The translations under genes were made by a program, and so were the position numbers. The notes below the pieces were generated by a model. That model was given only the letters and a program-made list of their open reading frames with translations, was not told the DNA's origin and did no database searches. Shown in pieces: positions 1 to 9,261 of a stretch of 64,000 nucleotides of DNA (the first letter of the stretch is position 1; each line of letters opens with the position of its first letter). The stretch is taken from assembly GCA_023443515.1 (NCBI GenBank), contig JAEZUC010000127.1, forward strand, positions 1 through 64,000, read 5' to 3'. The DNA is from Bacillota bacterium. GTDB lineage: Bacteria > Bacillota > Clostridia > Acetivibrionales > DSM-1351.

Positions 1-15
1 ATTAAGATTTGACAT
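1..15 (-). CDS. 5' end of a divergent gene, cut by the window edge
   Basis: Read on the minus strand, an ATG lies at 15-13 and is preceded five bases upstream by an AGGAGGAAA ribosome binding site (complement of 21-29). The open frame starts M-S-N-L-N and leaves the window. Only five codons are visible, so no function can be given. It is divergent from the biosynthetic operon that starts at 275. Confidence 0.4.
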
Positions 16-25
16 AATGTTTCCT

Positions 26-111
26 CCTGATATGCTCAGGACAAATATCAATATAATTATATCAAATCTTCTGTAATACTAACTTCCGCTGCACCGCTAA
101 AAACGGAAGTT
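26..111. other. Two small hairpins in the divergent intergenic region
   Basis: TCCTGA (26-31) pairs with TCAGGA (37-42) over a 5-nt loop, next to the minus-strand ribosome binding site. AACTTCCG (81-88) pairs with CGGAAGTT (104-111). In addition AAGATTTGA (4-12) is repeated inverted as TCAAATCTT (62-70). None is followed by a T run, so these are not clear terminators; they could be operator or leader structures. Confidence 0.35.
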
Positions 112-144
112 ACAAATTCATTCAACATTTATTGTAACTATGTA

Positions 145-173
145 TTGACTTATTATAGTATATATTCTAAAAT
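145..173 (+). promoter_or_regulatory. Sigma-A-type promoter of the left operon
   Basis: The -35 hexamer TTGACT (145-150) and -10 hexamer TAAAAT (168-173) are separated by exactly 17 bases. The site is about 100 bases upstream of the first biosynthetic gene. It is the best promoter match in 1-274 and probably drives the long left operon. Confidence 0.6.
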
Positions 174-274
174 ATGGGTAATATATACAGTATTATACAT
201 AAAATATATAATTTGATATTTTATTAATTTTAAATATAACCAAAAATTAACTTAAATTTTGCTGAGGTGATAAT

Positions 275-1666
275 TTGTCTCATTATGAAATAAGTATGTA
301 CAATAAATTGAGTTATTTTATTAATACTGAAAAAACTGCATTTCCTCTAGATTTAGCAATAATTTTTATTACAACAGAGGGAATTCAGCACCAAGTCGGA
401 GGAGTCGCTAAATATATTAGAAACTATATATTTTTTTTGGATAAAATGCGTGACTTTTTTAGGGAGAAAAGTGTAAATTTAACACTATATGCAGCTGAGC
501 CCGCATTAAGCAATTATTTACCATCGTATTGTGAGTCGGAATTTGAAACTGTTAAAAAGACTTTAGAAAGATCCGGTGGTCAGTTCTATAAACTGATTAA
601 TAATACAAATGGCACGGCTTGGATTAACCCTTTAGACAATTGGAAGGCATTAAGTGCCTCTGCAGCAACCGTAGCACTAAATGTTGCCGAGAAACATCAA
701 GCTACACTTGTGTTTTATGGTTCCACCTGCCTTGCGATGGCTCAAGTATACATACATAAGCAGTTAAAAGTTTTTAATGCAGATATTAGAACTGTTTATT
801 TAACCCACGATTCTGCATTTTCCACTTTCTATAAAGAAAAAAATGAAGATATTTTATCAATGGACTATTTATGTAGCCAATGGACAAAATTCACTCCAAA
901 TGCAAAGATCGGATTTGTATCAGAATACATGAAAAATTTATTCTCTGAAAATTATATGGTAAAAGAAGAAGCATTTATTCCATCTAGAAGTGGAGTCATA
1001 CTAGAGGAAGATAGATATAGTCCTCTAACTCAAGAACATATTATAAGTCTTTTAGAGAAGTATAAAATACCACTTGATAAAAAAATAATTTTCTCATGGG
1101 GAAGGGCTGACGGGTATAAAAGATTAGACTTGATTTTTGCAGCAACAGAGTATTTAAATGAGGAGTTTTTTGCAGTTGCTGTAACAAATAGTAAATTTTC
1201 TGAACTAAGCAATTACATTAGTAAGGGTTCTTTTAAAGGTATATTAATTGAAAACTATAAGTCATTTGAATTAATTAACGCCTTACTAAGCTGGAATAAC
1301 ACAGTAGCTATATGCTTGTTGTCGGAAAATGAACCGGGAGCCATGGCACCTATGGAAGCAATGCTATTATGCAAAAGAGGAGGAGGGGTAGTAATTACAA
1401 ACAGTGGAGGTTTCTATAAAGAAATTATCATTGATAAAAAAAATGGATTTCTGGTAAAAAACAAAGCGAAGGAACTTTCGGAAAAAATATTGGAATTACA
1501 AGAAATCACGGAAGAGAGAAAAAGAGAAGTACAACAAAATTCATATGAAACTATTTTAAATGGATATAATCAGAAAAAAAATTATATAGATACTTTAATT
1601 ACAGCAGTACCACAGCTACATAGGTTTCGAACAGAATTAATTCAAAAAGCGACAGAGGTAGGATAA
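275..1666 (+). CDS. GT4-type (GT-B fold) glycosyltransferase
   Basis: A 463-residue glycosyltransferase resembling the glycogen-synthase/GT4 group. The N-terminal domain has the acceptor-side signature HQVGGVAKYIRNY near residue 40. The C-terminal nucleotide-sugar domain has FSWGRADGYKRLD near residue 275 and a donor-binding region ENEPGAMAPMEAMLL near residue 350, with the conserved acidic residue of retaining GT4 enzymes. It starts at TTG behind a TGAGGTGA ribosome binding site. It is the first gene of the left operon, one base before a B12 radical SAM gene, and probably glycosylates the pathway product. Donor sugar and acceptor are unknown. Confidence 0.8.
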   Translation: MSHYEISMYNKLSYFINTEKTAFPLDLAIIFITTEGIQHQVGGVAKYIRNYIFFLDKMRDFFREKSVNLTLYAAEPALSNYLPSYCESEFETVKKTLERSGGQFYKLINNTNGTAWINPLDNWKALSASAATVALNVAEKHQATLVFYGSTCLAMAQVYIHKQLKVFNADIRTVYLTHDSAFSTFYKEKNEDILSMDYLCSQWTKFTPNAKIGFVSEYMKNLFSENYMVKEEAFIPSRSGVILEEDRYSPLTQEHIISLLEKYKIPLDKKIIFSWGRADGYKRLDLIFAATEYLNEEFFAVAVTNSKFSELSNYISKGSFKGILIENYKSFELINALLSWNNTVAICLLSENEPGAMAPMEAMLLCKRGGGVVITNSGGFYKEIIIDKKNGFLVKNKAKELSEKILELQEITEERKREVQQNSYETILNGYNQKKNYIDTLITAVPQLHRFRTELIQKATEVG

Positions 1667-1667
1667 C

Positions 1668-2978
1668 GTGAAAAAAATATTATTTATTCAACCACCGTTT
1701 GAAAGACTGATGGGATATTCCAGATACTATACAAACCAAGGACTATTATCCTTGGCAGCAGTTGTTGATGAGGCAGGCCATCAGGCTATTGTGTACGATG
1801 CGGATTATGATCCAAATGGTAAATCCTATAATGCACTTGAACTATTAGAAAATTATAATAGATATACTATAGAGATGAAAGAATTTAATTCTATAATTTG
1901 GGACGAGGTAAGGGACGTAATCAAGAAATACAACCCTGATTTTCTTGGAGTTTGTGTACTAAGTCCTACACTTGAATCAGGTCTAAAAATTATAAAGATA
2001 GCGCGAGAAATAAATAAAGATATAAAGATAATTGTTGGTGGAGCACATGCATCTTTAAGGCCAGAGGATTTAGTGGACTGTGCTGACTATATTATTCAAT
2101 ATGAAGGGGAATCTGTAATTGTTGATGTTTTGGAAGGAAAAATAAAGGATAAAATCATAAAGGGTCCAAGAATAACAAATCTGGACGAATTACCATTCCC
2201 TGCTATTTCGGACCTACATAATCTTCACTTGTTTGAGAAAAGGGATCTATCATTGGTAATGAGCACAAGAGGGTGCCCTTTTGGTTGTAAATTTTGTGAT
2301 TCTCCTCAATTATGGCACAGAAGGACTACAAGAAAGAGTGTAGATTATTTTATAGAAGAAATTAAAAATATTAAAGAAAAATACAAGGTAACGGATTTTT
2401 ATATTTCAGATGATTCATTTTCGGTAAATCCTAGTTGGCTAAATGAGTTCTGCAAGCAAATAAAAAAGCTGAATGTAACTTGGAGATGCTTAGACAGGAT
2501 TGACAGCATTACAGAGGAAAAAATATTATTGCTCAGAGATGCTGGTTGCAGAAACCTAAAGCTAGGAATTGAATCAGGCTCTCAACAGATACTAAGAAAA
2601 ATTAATAAAAATATAACAATAGAGGATATTTTATCAGCGGATAGGATTCTTAGAAAGACGAATATGGACTGGTCAGCATTTTTTATGTTGGGTTTTCCGG
2701 GAGAAACTAAGGAAGACATGTTGAAAACACAGAACCTTATAAAGATAATTTCAGCAAAGAGTGTGACTCTTAGTATATTTACTCCTTATCCGGGAAACGA
2801 ATTGCTAACGGAGCATAATACAGATTACAAATTATATAGTCATCACAGCCCGAATAACAATTTTACAGGAACAATGTCTAATAGTGACTTTAATAAAATA
2901 TTAGTTGATACCTTAGATATATGTGAAAATAATTATTTTGAGCATAATATCAGAAAAAGGGAGGGCGGGATAGCATGA
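1668..2978 (+). CDS. B12-binding-domain radical SAM protein 1
   Basis: A 436-residue protein of the cobalamin-binding radical SAM class (BchE/P-methylase-like). Residues about 1-150 form the Rossmann-like B12 domain (GGAHASLRPEDLVD near 125, then YEGES). The radical SAM core starts with the 4Fe-4S motif C203-x3-C207-x2-C210 (STRGCPFGCKFC), and GIESGSQQILRKINK follows. The usual DxHxxG base-off B12 motif is not obvious. GTG start with a GAGGTAGG ribosome binding site; its end overlaps the next gene. Members methylate unactivated carbon or phosphorus or do other radical rearrangements; substrate unknown. Confidence 0.85.
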   Translation: MKKILFIQPPFERLMGYSRYYTNQGLLSLAAVVDEAGHQAIVYDADYDPNGKSYNALELLENYNRYTIEMKEFNSIIWDEVRDVIKKYNPDFLGVCVLSPTLESGLKIIKIAREINKDIKIIVGGAHASLRPEDLVDCADYIIQYEGESVIVDVLEGKIKDKIIKGPRITNLDELPFPAISDLHNLHLFEKRDLSLVMSTRGCPFGCKFCDSPQLWHRRTTRKSVDYFIEEIKNIKEKYKVTDFYISDDSFSVNPSWLNEFCKQIKKLNVTWRCLDRIDSITEEKILLLRDAGCRNLKLGIESGSQQILRKINKNITIEDILSADRILRKTNMDWSAFFMLGFPGETKEDMLKTQNLIKIISAKSVTLSIFTPYPGNELLTEHNTDYKLYSHHSPNNNFTGTMSNSDFNKILVDTLDICENNYFEHNIRKREGGIA

Positions 2979-4507
2979 AGTCTAAAATGTTATTTATTTA
3001 TCCTGACCTTGGTGGAAATTCTATTAGTTTTTCGCCGGCAATTCAAATTTTGTCAGCCTATTTAAAGGCAAATGGTCATTCTGTAGATTTAATACATATA
3101 CATCAAAAATATGGAGTACCATATGATTTTGATCAAATTTTTGAAAGGGTAAAAGAAAGTAATCCTGATATTATAGGGATTACTGCAACATCATTTCAAT
3201 ATGAGGTAAGCAATGAGATTTGTAGAGAGCTAAAAATCAGAGGGTTAAAAACTCTTATTATATTAGGTGGAATTGGAGCAACTATTTCGCCCGAATTATT
3301 GAAGGAGTCACATTTTGATGGATTTGCCATTGGTGAGGGTGAGCTTCCTCTGGTAGAGCTAATAAATAAAATCAACAACAATGAGGATATATTATATACA
3401 AATGGATTTTATTTTAAAGATGGAGAGAGAATCGTTGAGAATCCGGTAGGAGAGATTGTTTATAACTTAGATGACCTACCGATACCAGATTATGAAATTA
3501 TGGATACCTCTAAAATTTTGGAACTTAGGAATAAATGGTTTAGTATAGCTTTTTCCAGAGGATGCCCATACTCATGTAACTTCTGCATCAATCAAACCTT
3601 GAAACAATTATATCCTTCTACTAAGCAAAGAAATTATATGCGGAGAAACTCTCCTCATACTGCTATAAATCAGCTTGTTTTTTTAGCAAGTAGATATAAA
3701 GGCGAAATAAAAGTCTTTAATTTGGATGATGATTTGCTTATTTTGGATAAAAAATGGTTTATAGAATTTGCGTTACTATATGAGGAAAAAATTCATAAAG
3801 TATTCAACATAAAATATGCGATTAACGGAAGAGCTAATTTATTAGATAGAGATATTATCAAAATCTTAAAGGAAACTGGCTGTTGTCTGGTGCGTGTTGG
3901 TTTTGAAACAGGAAATGAGAAGTTGCGTAATTTAGTATTAAATAAAGAAATTTCGGATCAACAGCTTGCAAATGTTTTTGGTTGTTTTCATGAGTACAAT
4001 TTAAGATCTTTGGCTTTTGCAATGATTGGAGTTCCCCATGAAACAGAAATAACAATAAAGGAAAGTATAAAGGCCTTAGCAACATTAAAACCAACCTTGA
4101 TTCGCATGGCCATATATGAATCCTTTGAAGGTACACCGCTTTATAACTATTGTAAAGAAAATAATTTGATAAGAAAAAAAAATAATGTGAATGTTTTTGA
4201 AGATTCAACTATTATATTTGAAAATTTGGATAGTGGACAGATTCGTAAGTATAGTCTGTTATTTCCCTGGTATTTGAATATAGAAATACTGGAGAAGGAA
4301 TATGCAGAACCTTACAAAGCTAAGATTGAAGCTTATACAAAAAGAATAGAAAATGAACACGACAATCCTAATATTAGAAATGATATTTTAGCGGAAGATG
4401 CGGTATTAAGCAGGCTTCTTTTAAAAAAGAAAATAGAGCACTTTAAGTATTATGAAAACAACAACTTTTATTATCATTATTACACGCCATATGAGGAAGG
4501 GTATTGA
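2975..4507 (+). CDS. B12-binding-domain radical SAM protein 2
   Basis: A 510-residue cobalamin/radical SAM enzyme that starts four bases inside the previous gene, so the two are translationally coupled. An N-terminal B12 domain (PDIIGITATSFQYEV, ILGGIGATISPELL, GEGELPLVELI) is followed by the core with C197-x3-C201-x2-C204 (FSRGCPYSCNFC) and RVGFETGNEKLR. A lysine-rich, probably helical tail of about 60 residues follows. It is clearly divergent from protein 1, so the two probably act on different positions or substrates. Confidence 0.85.
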   Translation: MKSKMLFIYPDLGGNSISFSPAIQILSAYLKANGHSVDLIHIHQKYGVPYDFDQIFERVKESNPDIIGITATSFQYEVSNEICRELKIRGLKTLIILGGIGATISPELLKESHFDGFAIGEGELPLVELINKINNNEDILYTNGFYFKDGERIVENPVGEIVYNLDDLPIPDYEIMDTSKILELRNKWFSIAFSRGCPYSCNFCINQTLKQLYPSTKQRNYMRRNSPHTAINQLVFLASRYKGEIKVFNLDDDLLILDKKWFIEFALLYEEKIHKVFNIKYAINGRANLLDRDIIKILKETGCCLVRVGFETGNEKLRNLVLNKEISDQQLANVFGCFHEYNLRSLAFAMIGVPHETEITIKESIKALATLKPTLIRMAIYESFEGTPLYNYCKENNLIRKKNNVNVFEDSTIIFENLDSGQIRKYSLLFPWYLNIEILEKEYAEPYKAKIEAYTKRIENEHDNPNIRNDILAEDAVLSRLLLKKKIEHFKYYENNNFYYHYYTPYEEGY

Positions 4508-4576
4508 TAGAGTGGTTGAGAAGGGATACTTGTATTATTGAGTAATCCATAAAATATATTGAAGGAGAAATAATTC

Positions 4577-5272
4577 GTGAATGTTTTTTGTTTCCCTTAT
4601 GCAGGGGGAAGTAGTTCTGCTTTTTCTAAATGGAAATCAGGAAGGAAAGATATAAAATATATACCGGTGGAATTGACAGGAAGAGGAAATAGGCATCAAG
4701 AAGCATTTTATAAGGATATGAGTAGTGCAGTTATTGATTTGTATGAAGCTATCAAAGACCGGTTAAATGAAGATGAATACGCATTTTATGGACATAGTAT
4801 GGGAAGTCTGATCATTTATGAGTTGACGCATTACATAGTAGATAAGGGACATTCCCCTCCGGCACATTTGTTTCTATCTGGGAAAGAAGCACCAAATAGG
4901 AAGAGTAATTCAAATAATGTTACGGATTTACCGGATATTTCTTTTAAGTTAAAAATGCTTCAATTAGGTGGAATACCAAACGAAGTGTTTAACAATAAGT
5001 TGCTTTCAGATATATTTTTACCTATTTTAAAATCTGACTTAAAAATTATTGAGAATTATATATATAAAGAGCATAAAAACATGTTGACCTCTGACTTTAC
5101 TGTATTTTTTGGAGAGTATGATCTAATTGTAAATGGTGAAGATGTACAGGATTGGAAGTTACACACAACTGGAAATTGCAATTATATAAGTTTTGAAGAG
5201 GGACATTTTTTTATAAATGAAAAGCGAAATGAAATTATATCAATTATTAACAGCACCCTATTAAAGGATTAG
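4577..5272 (+). CDS. Type II thioesterase
   Basis: A 231-residue alpha/beta hydrolase of the GrsT/RifR external thioesterase family. It has the N-terminal FPYAGGSSSAF oxyanion signature, the nucleophile elbow YGHSMGSL (Ser74), an acid in FFGEYDLIV and a catalytic His in EEGHFFIN. Such enzymes remove mis-primed or stalled acyl groups from carrier proteins, fitting the ACPs and PCP nearby. GTG start with GAAGGAGAAA upstream. It could alternatively release the finished chain. Confidence 0.9.
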   Translation: MNVFCFPYAGGSSSAFSKWKSGRKDIKYIPVELTGRGNRHQEAFYKDMSSAVIDLYEAIKDRLNEDEYAFYGHSMGSLIIYELTHYIVDKGHSPPAHLFLSGKEAPNRKSNSNNVTDLPDISFKLKMLQLGGIPNEVFNNKLLSDIFLPILKSDLKIIENYIYKEHKNMLTSDFTVFFGEYDLIVNGEDVQDWKLHTTGNCNYISFEEGHFFINEKRNEIISIINSTLLKD

Positions 5273-5346
5273 AATTTATATAAATACAAATGCATAAAAG
5301 CTAAGTATAGGGTTAGGGTTATGAGAATTTGATAGAAAGGCTTAAT

Positions 5347-6288
5347 ATGAATATATTATCACCAGTAAACACCTTTGAGTCGGCAATTTCTGTAATTGAT
5401 TCTGGCGCAGACGAGATTTATCTGGGAGCAGATGAAATGCTTTATAATAGCTTTTCATTTACAGGGCGTGGAAAAAGGCATAATAATATAAGGCGGGTGA
5501 ATAGTAATTTCGGAGAGCTGAAGGAAATAGTAGCTTTTGCACATAAGAATGGAGTAAAAGTAAACTTTCTTGGTAATATACCATTTTTTAATGATGGTGA
5601 TTATCAGGGTAAAAAGCTTGAAGCATATTATTTGAATTATATCGAAGCAGGTATCTGTTTAGGTATAGATTCTCTGGTAGTTGGAGATATAGGACTCTTA
5701 AAAGCAATTAGAGATAGAAACTATCCTGTAAAAATCCATGCCTCCGTTTATTTCAATACAATGAATACTTATCAAATGTACTTTTTAAGAGATTTGGGAG
5801 TGAGCAGGGTTACTTTAAATTATCAGGTTACAAAAAAAGAAATAGAAAAGTTTTGCAAAGAGAATGTTCTTGATATTGAAGTGATTGGATATATGGGTTG
5901 CTCTTTCTATAATGGCATGTGTAATTTTCTGCACGAATATGGAGAACCAAGCGATGACAGTTGTAACACAGGAGTTATATGTAAAGGTATTTACCGTGTA
6001 TCAGGTCAGTCAGAAGAAAAGTTGAATCGTATATTTGATGTAGAAACAATATGTTGCTTGTGTACCTTAAAAGAATTGAAAGCATTAGGAGTAAAGGCTA
6101 TCAAGATAGCTGGCAGAGAGCAGGATAGTAAAGTAATTTCACTTGTTACCAGACTATATAAAGATACCTTATGTAATAAAAAAGAAGATACTCCTGTCGT
6201 ACCAGCTTGGTGGAAAAGACAATACTGCAAAGCAAAAAGATGTAAATTTAAGGAATGTAAAAATGATGAGTATTTAATTGGTGTTTAG
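5347..6288 (+). CDS. U32 family, UbiU-like Fe-S protein (candidate O2-independent hydroxylase subunit)
   Basis: This U32 'peptidase' family protein aligns with UbiU. It begins MNILSP (UbiU MELLCP), then GADEIYLGA, and ends CTLKELKALGVKAIKIAGR (UbiU: NTLELL...ASVKIEGR). All four cluster-binding cysteines are present: C185 and C192 with the UbiU spacing of seven, C206, and C212 in the ICKGIYRV context. In proteobacteria UbiU-UbiV hydroxylates ubiquinone precursors without oxygen. I place the start at ATG 5347 rather than a TTG 18 bases upstream, because it has an AGAAAGG ribosome binding site and matches the family N-terminus. A probable UbiV partner follows directly. Acting on the polyketide is inference. 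Confidence 0.75.
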   Translation: MNILSPVNTFESAISVIDSGADEIYLGADEMLYNSFSFTGRGKRHNNIRRVNSNFGELKEIVAFAHKNGVKVNFLGNIPFFNDGDYQGKKLEAYYLNYIEAGICLGIDSLVVGDIGLLKAIRDRNYPVKIHASVYFNTMNTYQMYFLRDLGVSRVTLNYQVTKKEIEKFCKENVLDIEVIGYMGCSFYNGMCNFLHEYGEPSDDSCNTGVICKGIYRVSGQSEEKLNRIFDVETICCLCTLKELKALGVKAIKIAGREQDSKVISLVTRLYKDTLCNKKEDTPVVPAWWKRQYCKAKRCKFKECKNDEYLIGV

Positions 6289-6289
6289 T

Positions 6290-7084
6290 ATGATATATGA
6301 AGAACAAAAAATCTATAAGGATACCAAAAAATTACATGAGCAAAAGGTTTCGGGTATTGTATTTGGCAGTGAAACATGTGTCTATAAGGCACTGAATGAA
6401 GAAGTAATCAGCACGAATGTTATAAATATGACAAATATTCGATATGTAACTCCTATGATACCGGAAGGCTACATTGAAAAAATGTATCGGTATATTAAGA
6501 AATTAGTAGCTTATGGAGAATTAAAGGTTACCTTTAACGATTATGGACTATTATATCGTTGTAGGGATTTAATTCAATTAAAAGTTATAATACCTGTTTT
6601 AGGAAGAGTTTTAACAAGATCCATTATTGATTGCCCATCCTATTCTTTTATTTTACAAAATGAAAGTGAAAATTTGAAAAAGGCAATAGTAGGAACCACT
6701 TGGAATCATGAAAGTAAATTATTACTATTAAAAGCTTATGGGATTAATGAAATAGAAGTAAATATGATTTACGATGAAAGCTTTTGTTATCTAAAACAAA
6801 ACGGGATACTTTTAACTGCACACTCAGAAAATATTCTACTTTCAGTAGGAAAATCGTGTTTTGCCTCAAGATATATGAACAAGCCAATACCTTATTCTTG
6901 TGAAGAAAAACTGTGTGATAAGAAAATAGAAGTTGAATTAATAAAAAAGTGGAAAAAAGGATTCTATATAGATAACAAGGATTTACGGGATAAACTGTAT
7001 ATATATGGTAATTCTGTTTTTAAAAAGGTCCAAGAGGATAGTCTGAAAAATGTTGAGGATTTTTTTGACATTGTAATCATTTAG
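6290..7084 (+). CDS. UbiV-like partner of the U32 protein
   Basis: About 264 residues. Overall similarity to U32 proteins is weak, but the UbiV cysteine pattern is there: one Cys early in FGSETCVYK, and three late in SCFASRYMNKPIPYSCEEKLC (UbiV: GEAVCSK and RCFTAR...CETCC). A YGELKVTFNDYGLLYRC stretch matches the UbiV region with ASDLGVV. It starts one base after the UbiU-like gene ends (an upstream in-frame TTG at 6278 is also possible), so the two form a pair. Probable heterodimer with two 4Fe-4S clusters. The alternative is a non-catalytic U32 relative. Confidence 0.65.
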   Translation: MIYEEQKIYKDTKKLHEQKVSGIVFGSETCVYKALNEEVISTNVINMTNIRYVTPMIPEGYIEKMYRYIKKLVAYGELKVTFNDYGLLYRCRDLIQLKVIIPVLGRVLTRSIIDCPSYSFILQNESENLKKAIVGTTWNHESKLLLLKAYGINEIEVNMIYDESFCYLKQNGILLTAHSENILLSVGKSCFASRYMNKPIPYSCEEKLCDKKIEVELIKKWKKGFYIDNKDLRDKLYIYGNSVFKKVQEDSLKNVEDFFDIVII

Positions 7085-7129
7085 TGAGCATTTAAAAGCA
7101 ATATTATTTGTTTACAAAGGAGATGCACA

Positions 7130-8239
7130 ATGCGTGAACACTGCTGTGTTGGTGTAGGAGCCGTAGTAAGCAAGCTGGAAAATCTGAAAAAGGATTATAA
7201 AATAGATATTTTTCATGCGTCATTGGAGCATAGAGAAGAAAGAATTATAAAAATGACAGAGCAGGCTCTTGTAGCTTCTCTAAAAGATGCGGGGATTGAA
7301 ATTTCCAGAGTTAGTGGGCAAAGGCGAGTCGGCTTAGTTATAGGGACAAGTCTTGGAAATATGGAGAACCTTGAAAAATATATAAGAGAGCATTTGAGCA
7401 AGGATGAGAGTGAGTGCTACAAGCCCAATGACCTGATAATGGGTTCAGTTATAAATCATATCAGAAAAAAATTGAACTTTAAAGGACAGTCCTATTTATT
7501 ATCAAATACTTGTGTAAGTGGCTTGAATGCAATTGAAATGGGTGTTGGATTAATAGAGAACAATTCAGTGGATGTGTGTTTGGTTGGAAGCGTAGATATC
7601 GTAAGTGAATATATCAGTAGAGGACTTAGTGGCTTAAAAATAATTAGTAAAACAAATAAAATGATGCCTTTTGCTTTAAAAAGAAATGGAATGACCTTGA
7701 CAGAGGGCGCAGGATTTCTTGTTTTATCAGCTAAAAAATACAAAAAAAACTATCCGTTTGTTTATGGAAAAGTGAAAGGTTGTGTTATAGAAAATGATAT
7801 ATCGGAACGTCCACTGTATACAGATGGAGGCGTAGTTATAAAGGAAATAATAAATGAAGTTATGAGACGTTCAAGTTTAGATTTTAAAGAAATTGATTGT
7901 ATCTTTAGTAGTGCAAACGGAACTAAAATGAATGACAGGATACAGGCATCTGCTATATCTGAATGTTGTAGGTATTACAGGTATAACGTTCCAGTCTCCT
8001 CCATGAAAACAGTATTTGGCCATACATTAGGTGCCGCAGGAGTTATAGAATGTATAAGTATCTTTCAATGTATGAAAAATGGATGTATACCTGCACTTAA
8101 TAATTATGAAATAGATGAAACTTTGGATAAAATCAATCTAATAGAAAGTAGAGAAAAAAAAATTCATTTAAGAAATAGTATACTTCTAGCTTATGGAATA
8201 CATAGAGTAAATGGAGCTTTGCTCATTGGAAGGGAGTAA
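7130..8239 (+). CDS. Beta-ketoacyl synthase (KS-alpha-like) of the first KS/CLF pair
   Basis: A 369-residue discrete ketosynthase with the nucleophile in LLSNTCVSGLNAIE (Cys128) and a catalytic His in KTVFGHTLGAAG (His298). The first catalytic His (HGTGT in standard KSs) is replaced: the motif reads SSANGTKMND, giving Asn263 and a Cys-Asn-His set. Preceded by AAAGGAGATG. It is followed at once by a homologue without the Cys, the typical KS/CLF arrangement of iterative type II PKSs. Standard KSs have about 410 residues, so this one is shortened, mainly near the N-terminus. Confidence 0.85.
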   Translation: MREHCCVGVGAVVSKLENLKKDYKIDIFHASLEHREERIIKMTEQALVASLKDAGIEISRVSGQRRVGLVIGTSLGNMENLEKYIREHLSKDESECYKPNDLIMGSVINHIRKKLNFKGQSYLLSNTCVSGLNAIEMGVGLIENNSVDVCLVGSVDIVSEYISRGLSGLKIISKTNKMMPFALKRNGMTLTEGAGFLVLSAKKYKKNYPFVYGKVKGCVIENDISERPLYTDGGVVIKEIINEVMRRSSLDFKEIDCIFSSANGTKMNDRIQASAISECCRYYRYNVPVSSMKTVFGHTLGAAGVIECISIFQCMKNGCIPALNNYEIDETLDKINLIESREKKIHLRNSILLAYGIHRVNGALLIGRE

Positions 8240-8243
8240 TAAA

Positions 8244-9233
8244 ATGGACAGAGTTCCTATTATAACGGGTATGGCAGGGGTTATAAATAATTCAAATATA
8301 AAGTGCGGAGATATTCTATGTAATGAAAAAATAGAGCTTATACACTCTAACAATATGGAAAGTTTAGGGCATTCGCTTTCTTATAGAAAGCCAGAAGGAT
8401 GTAAGTTGCTAGACTATGCACTTGAAAAAGCGTTGAAGAATTCAGCGATAGAATTGAGTAAGTTACAAAATAATAGAAAGATAGGAATTATAATCGGCAC
8501 GACAAATGGATTAACTTATGACCAGAGTGTTTTTCTTAAAGAATTATACGAAAAACAAATAGTAAGCCCATTTTTATTTAGTCAGACGGCTCATAACTAT
8601 TTATCTGATACAATTGTTGCAAAGTATAAAATAAGCGGATTCAGTACCTGTTTGTTTAATGGATGGACTTCCGGACTGGACGCGTTATTAATGGGGTTTA
8701 ACATGATCCGTAACGGAAGGTTAGATACAGTTATTATAGGTTGTGTTGATACTCTGAGTCCGTTAGTTTTGGATATGTACAATCAAATTCTCGGCGATAA
8801 GGAAAGCTTATGCTATAAAAATGGTGATTTCATTCTAACAGAAAGCAGTGGAGTAATTATTATAGAAGAAAAAAATAAAAAATTAAGTGAAAAAAATTAT
8901 CTTGGAAAGGTAATAGAAGGCGGACAGACTGCGTTTTATTCAAATACAGAGTTTACGGAAGAATTGGGATGTATTTTAAAAAGTATCAACCACTTCGATA
9001 ATTATTTCGCAAATATTAATCATACAAACCTTGATAGATTAGAATTTGAACTTATAAAAAAGTACCAGATAGAGTCACTAAAGGCTGTAAAGACCCAAAT
9101 AGGTGAATGTGGAGCTGTTTCGGGAATTATACAACTTATATTAGCATTAGGCTGTGATAAACCTGTAAGCTTAATTGTAAATGTTTGCTATGCCGGGAAG
9201 TTAACTTGGGTTTTAGTTGAAAGAAAAAGGTAA
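8244..9233 (+). CDS. Chain-length-factor-like KS-beta of the first pair
   Basis: A 329-residue KS homologue without catalytic residues. The Cys position is Trp141 (FNGWTSGLDALL), and the GH of the last motif is GE (TQIGECGAVSG). This is what a chain length factor looks like, although classical CLFs usually carry Gln. The start is placed at ATG 8244, behind GGAAGGGAG, which gives the family-like N-terminus MDRVPIITGMAG; an upstream in-frame ATG at 8211 lies inside the KS gene. Probably forms a heterodimer with the preceding KS. Confidence 0.8.
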   Translation: MDRVPIITGMAGVINNSNIKCGDILCNEKIELIHSNNMESLGHSLSYRKPEGCKLLDYALEKALKNSAIELSKLQNNRKIGIIIGTTNGLTYDQSVFLKELYEKQIVSPFLFSQTAHNYLSDTIVAKYKISGFSTCLFNGWTSGLDALLMGFNMIRNGRLDTVIIGCVDTLSPLVLDMYNQILGDKESLCYKNGDFILTESSGVIIIEEKNKKLSEKNYLGKVIEGGQTAFYSNTEFTEELGCILKSINHFDNYFANINHTNLDRLEFELIKKYQIESLKAVKTQIGECGAVSGIIQLILALGCDKPVSLIVNVCYAGKLTWVLVERKR

Positions 9234-9261
9234 TTAATTTTCAAAGGAGAGTCAGTGAAGG

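Noticed and set aside
81..111. Hairpin AACTTCCG/CGGAAGTT as terminator
   Set aside because: It lies between two divergent gene starts and has no T run.
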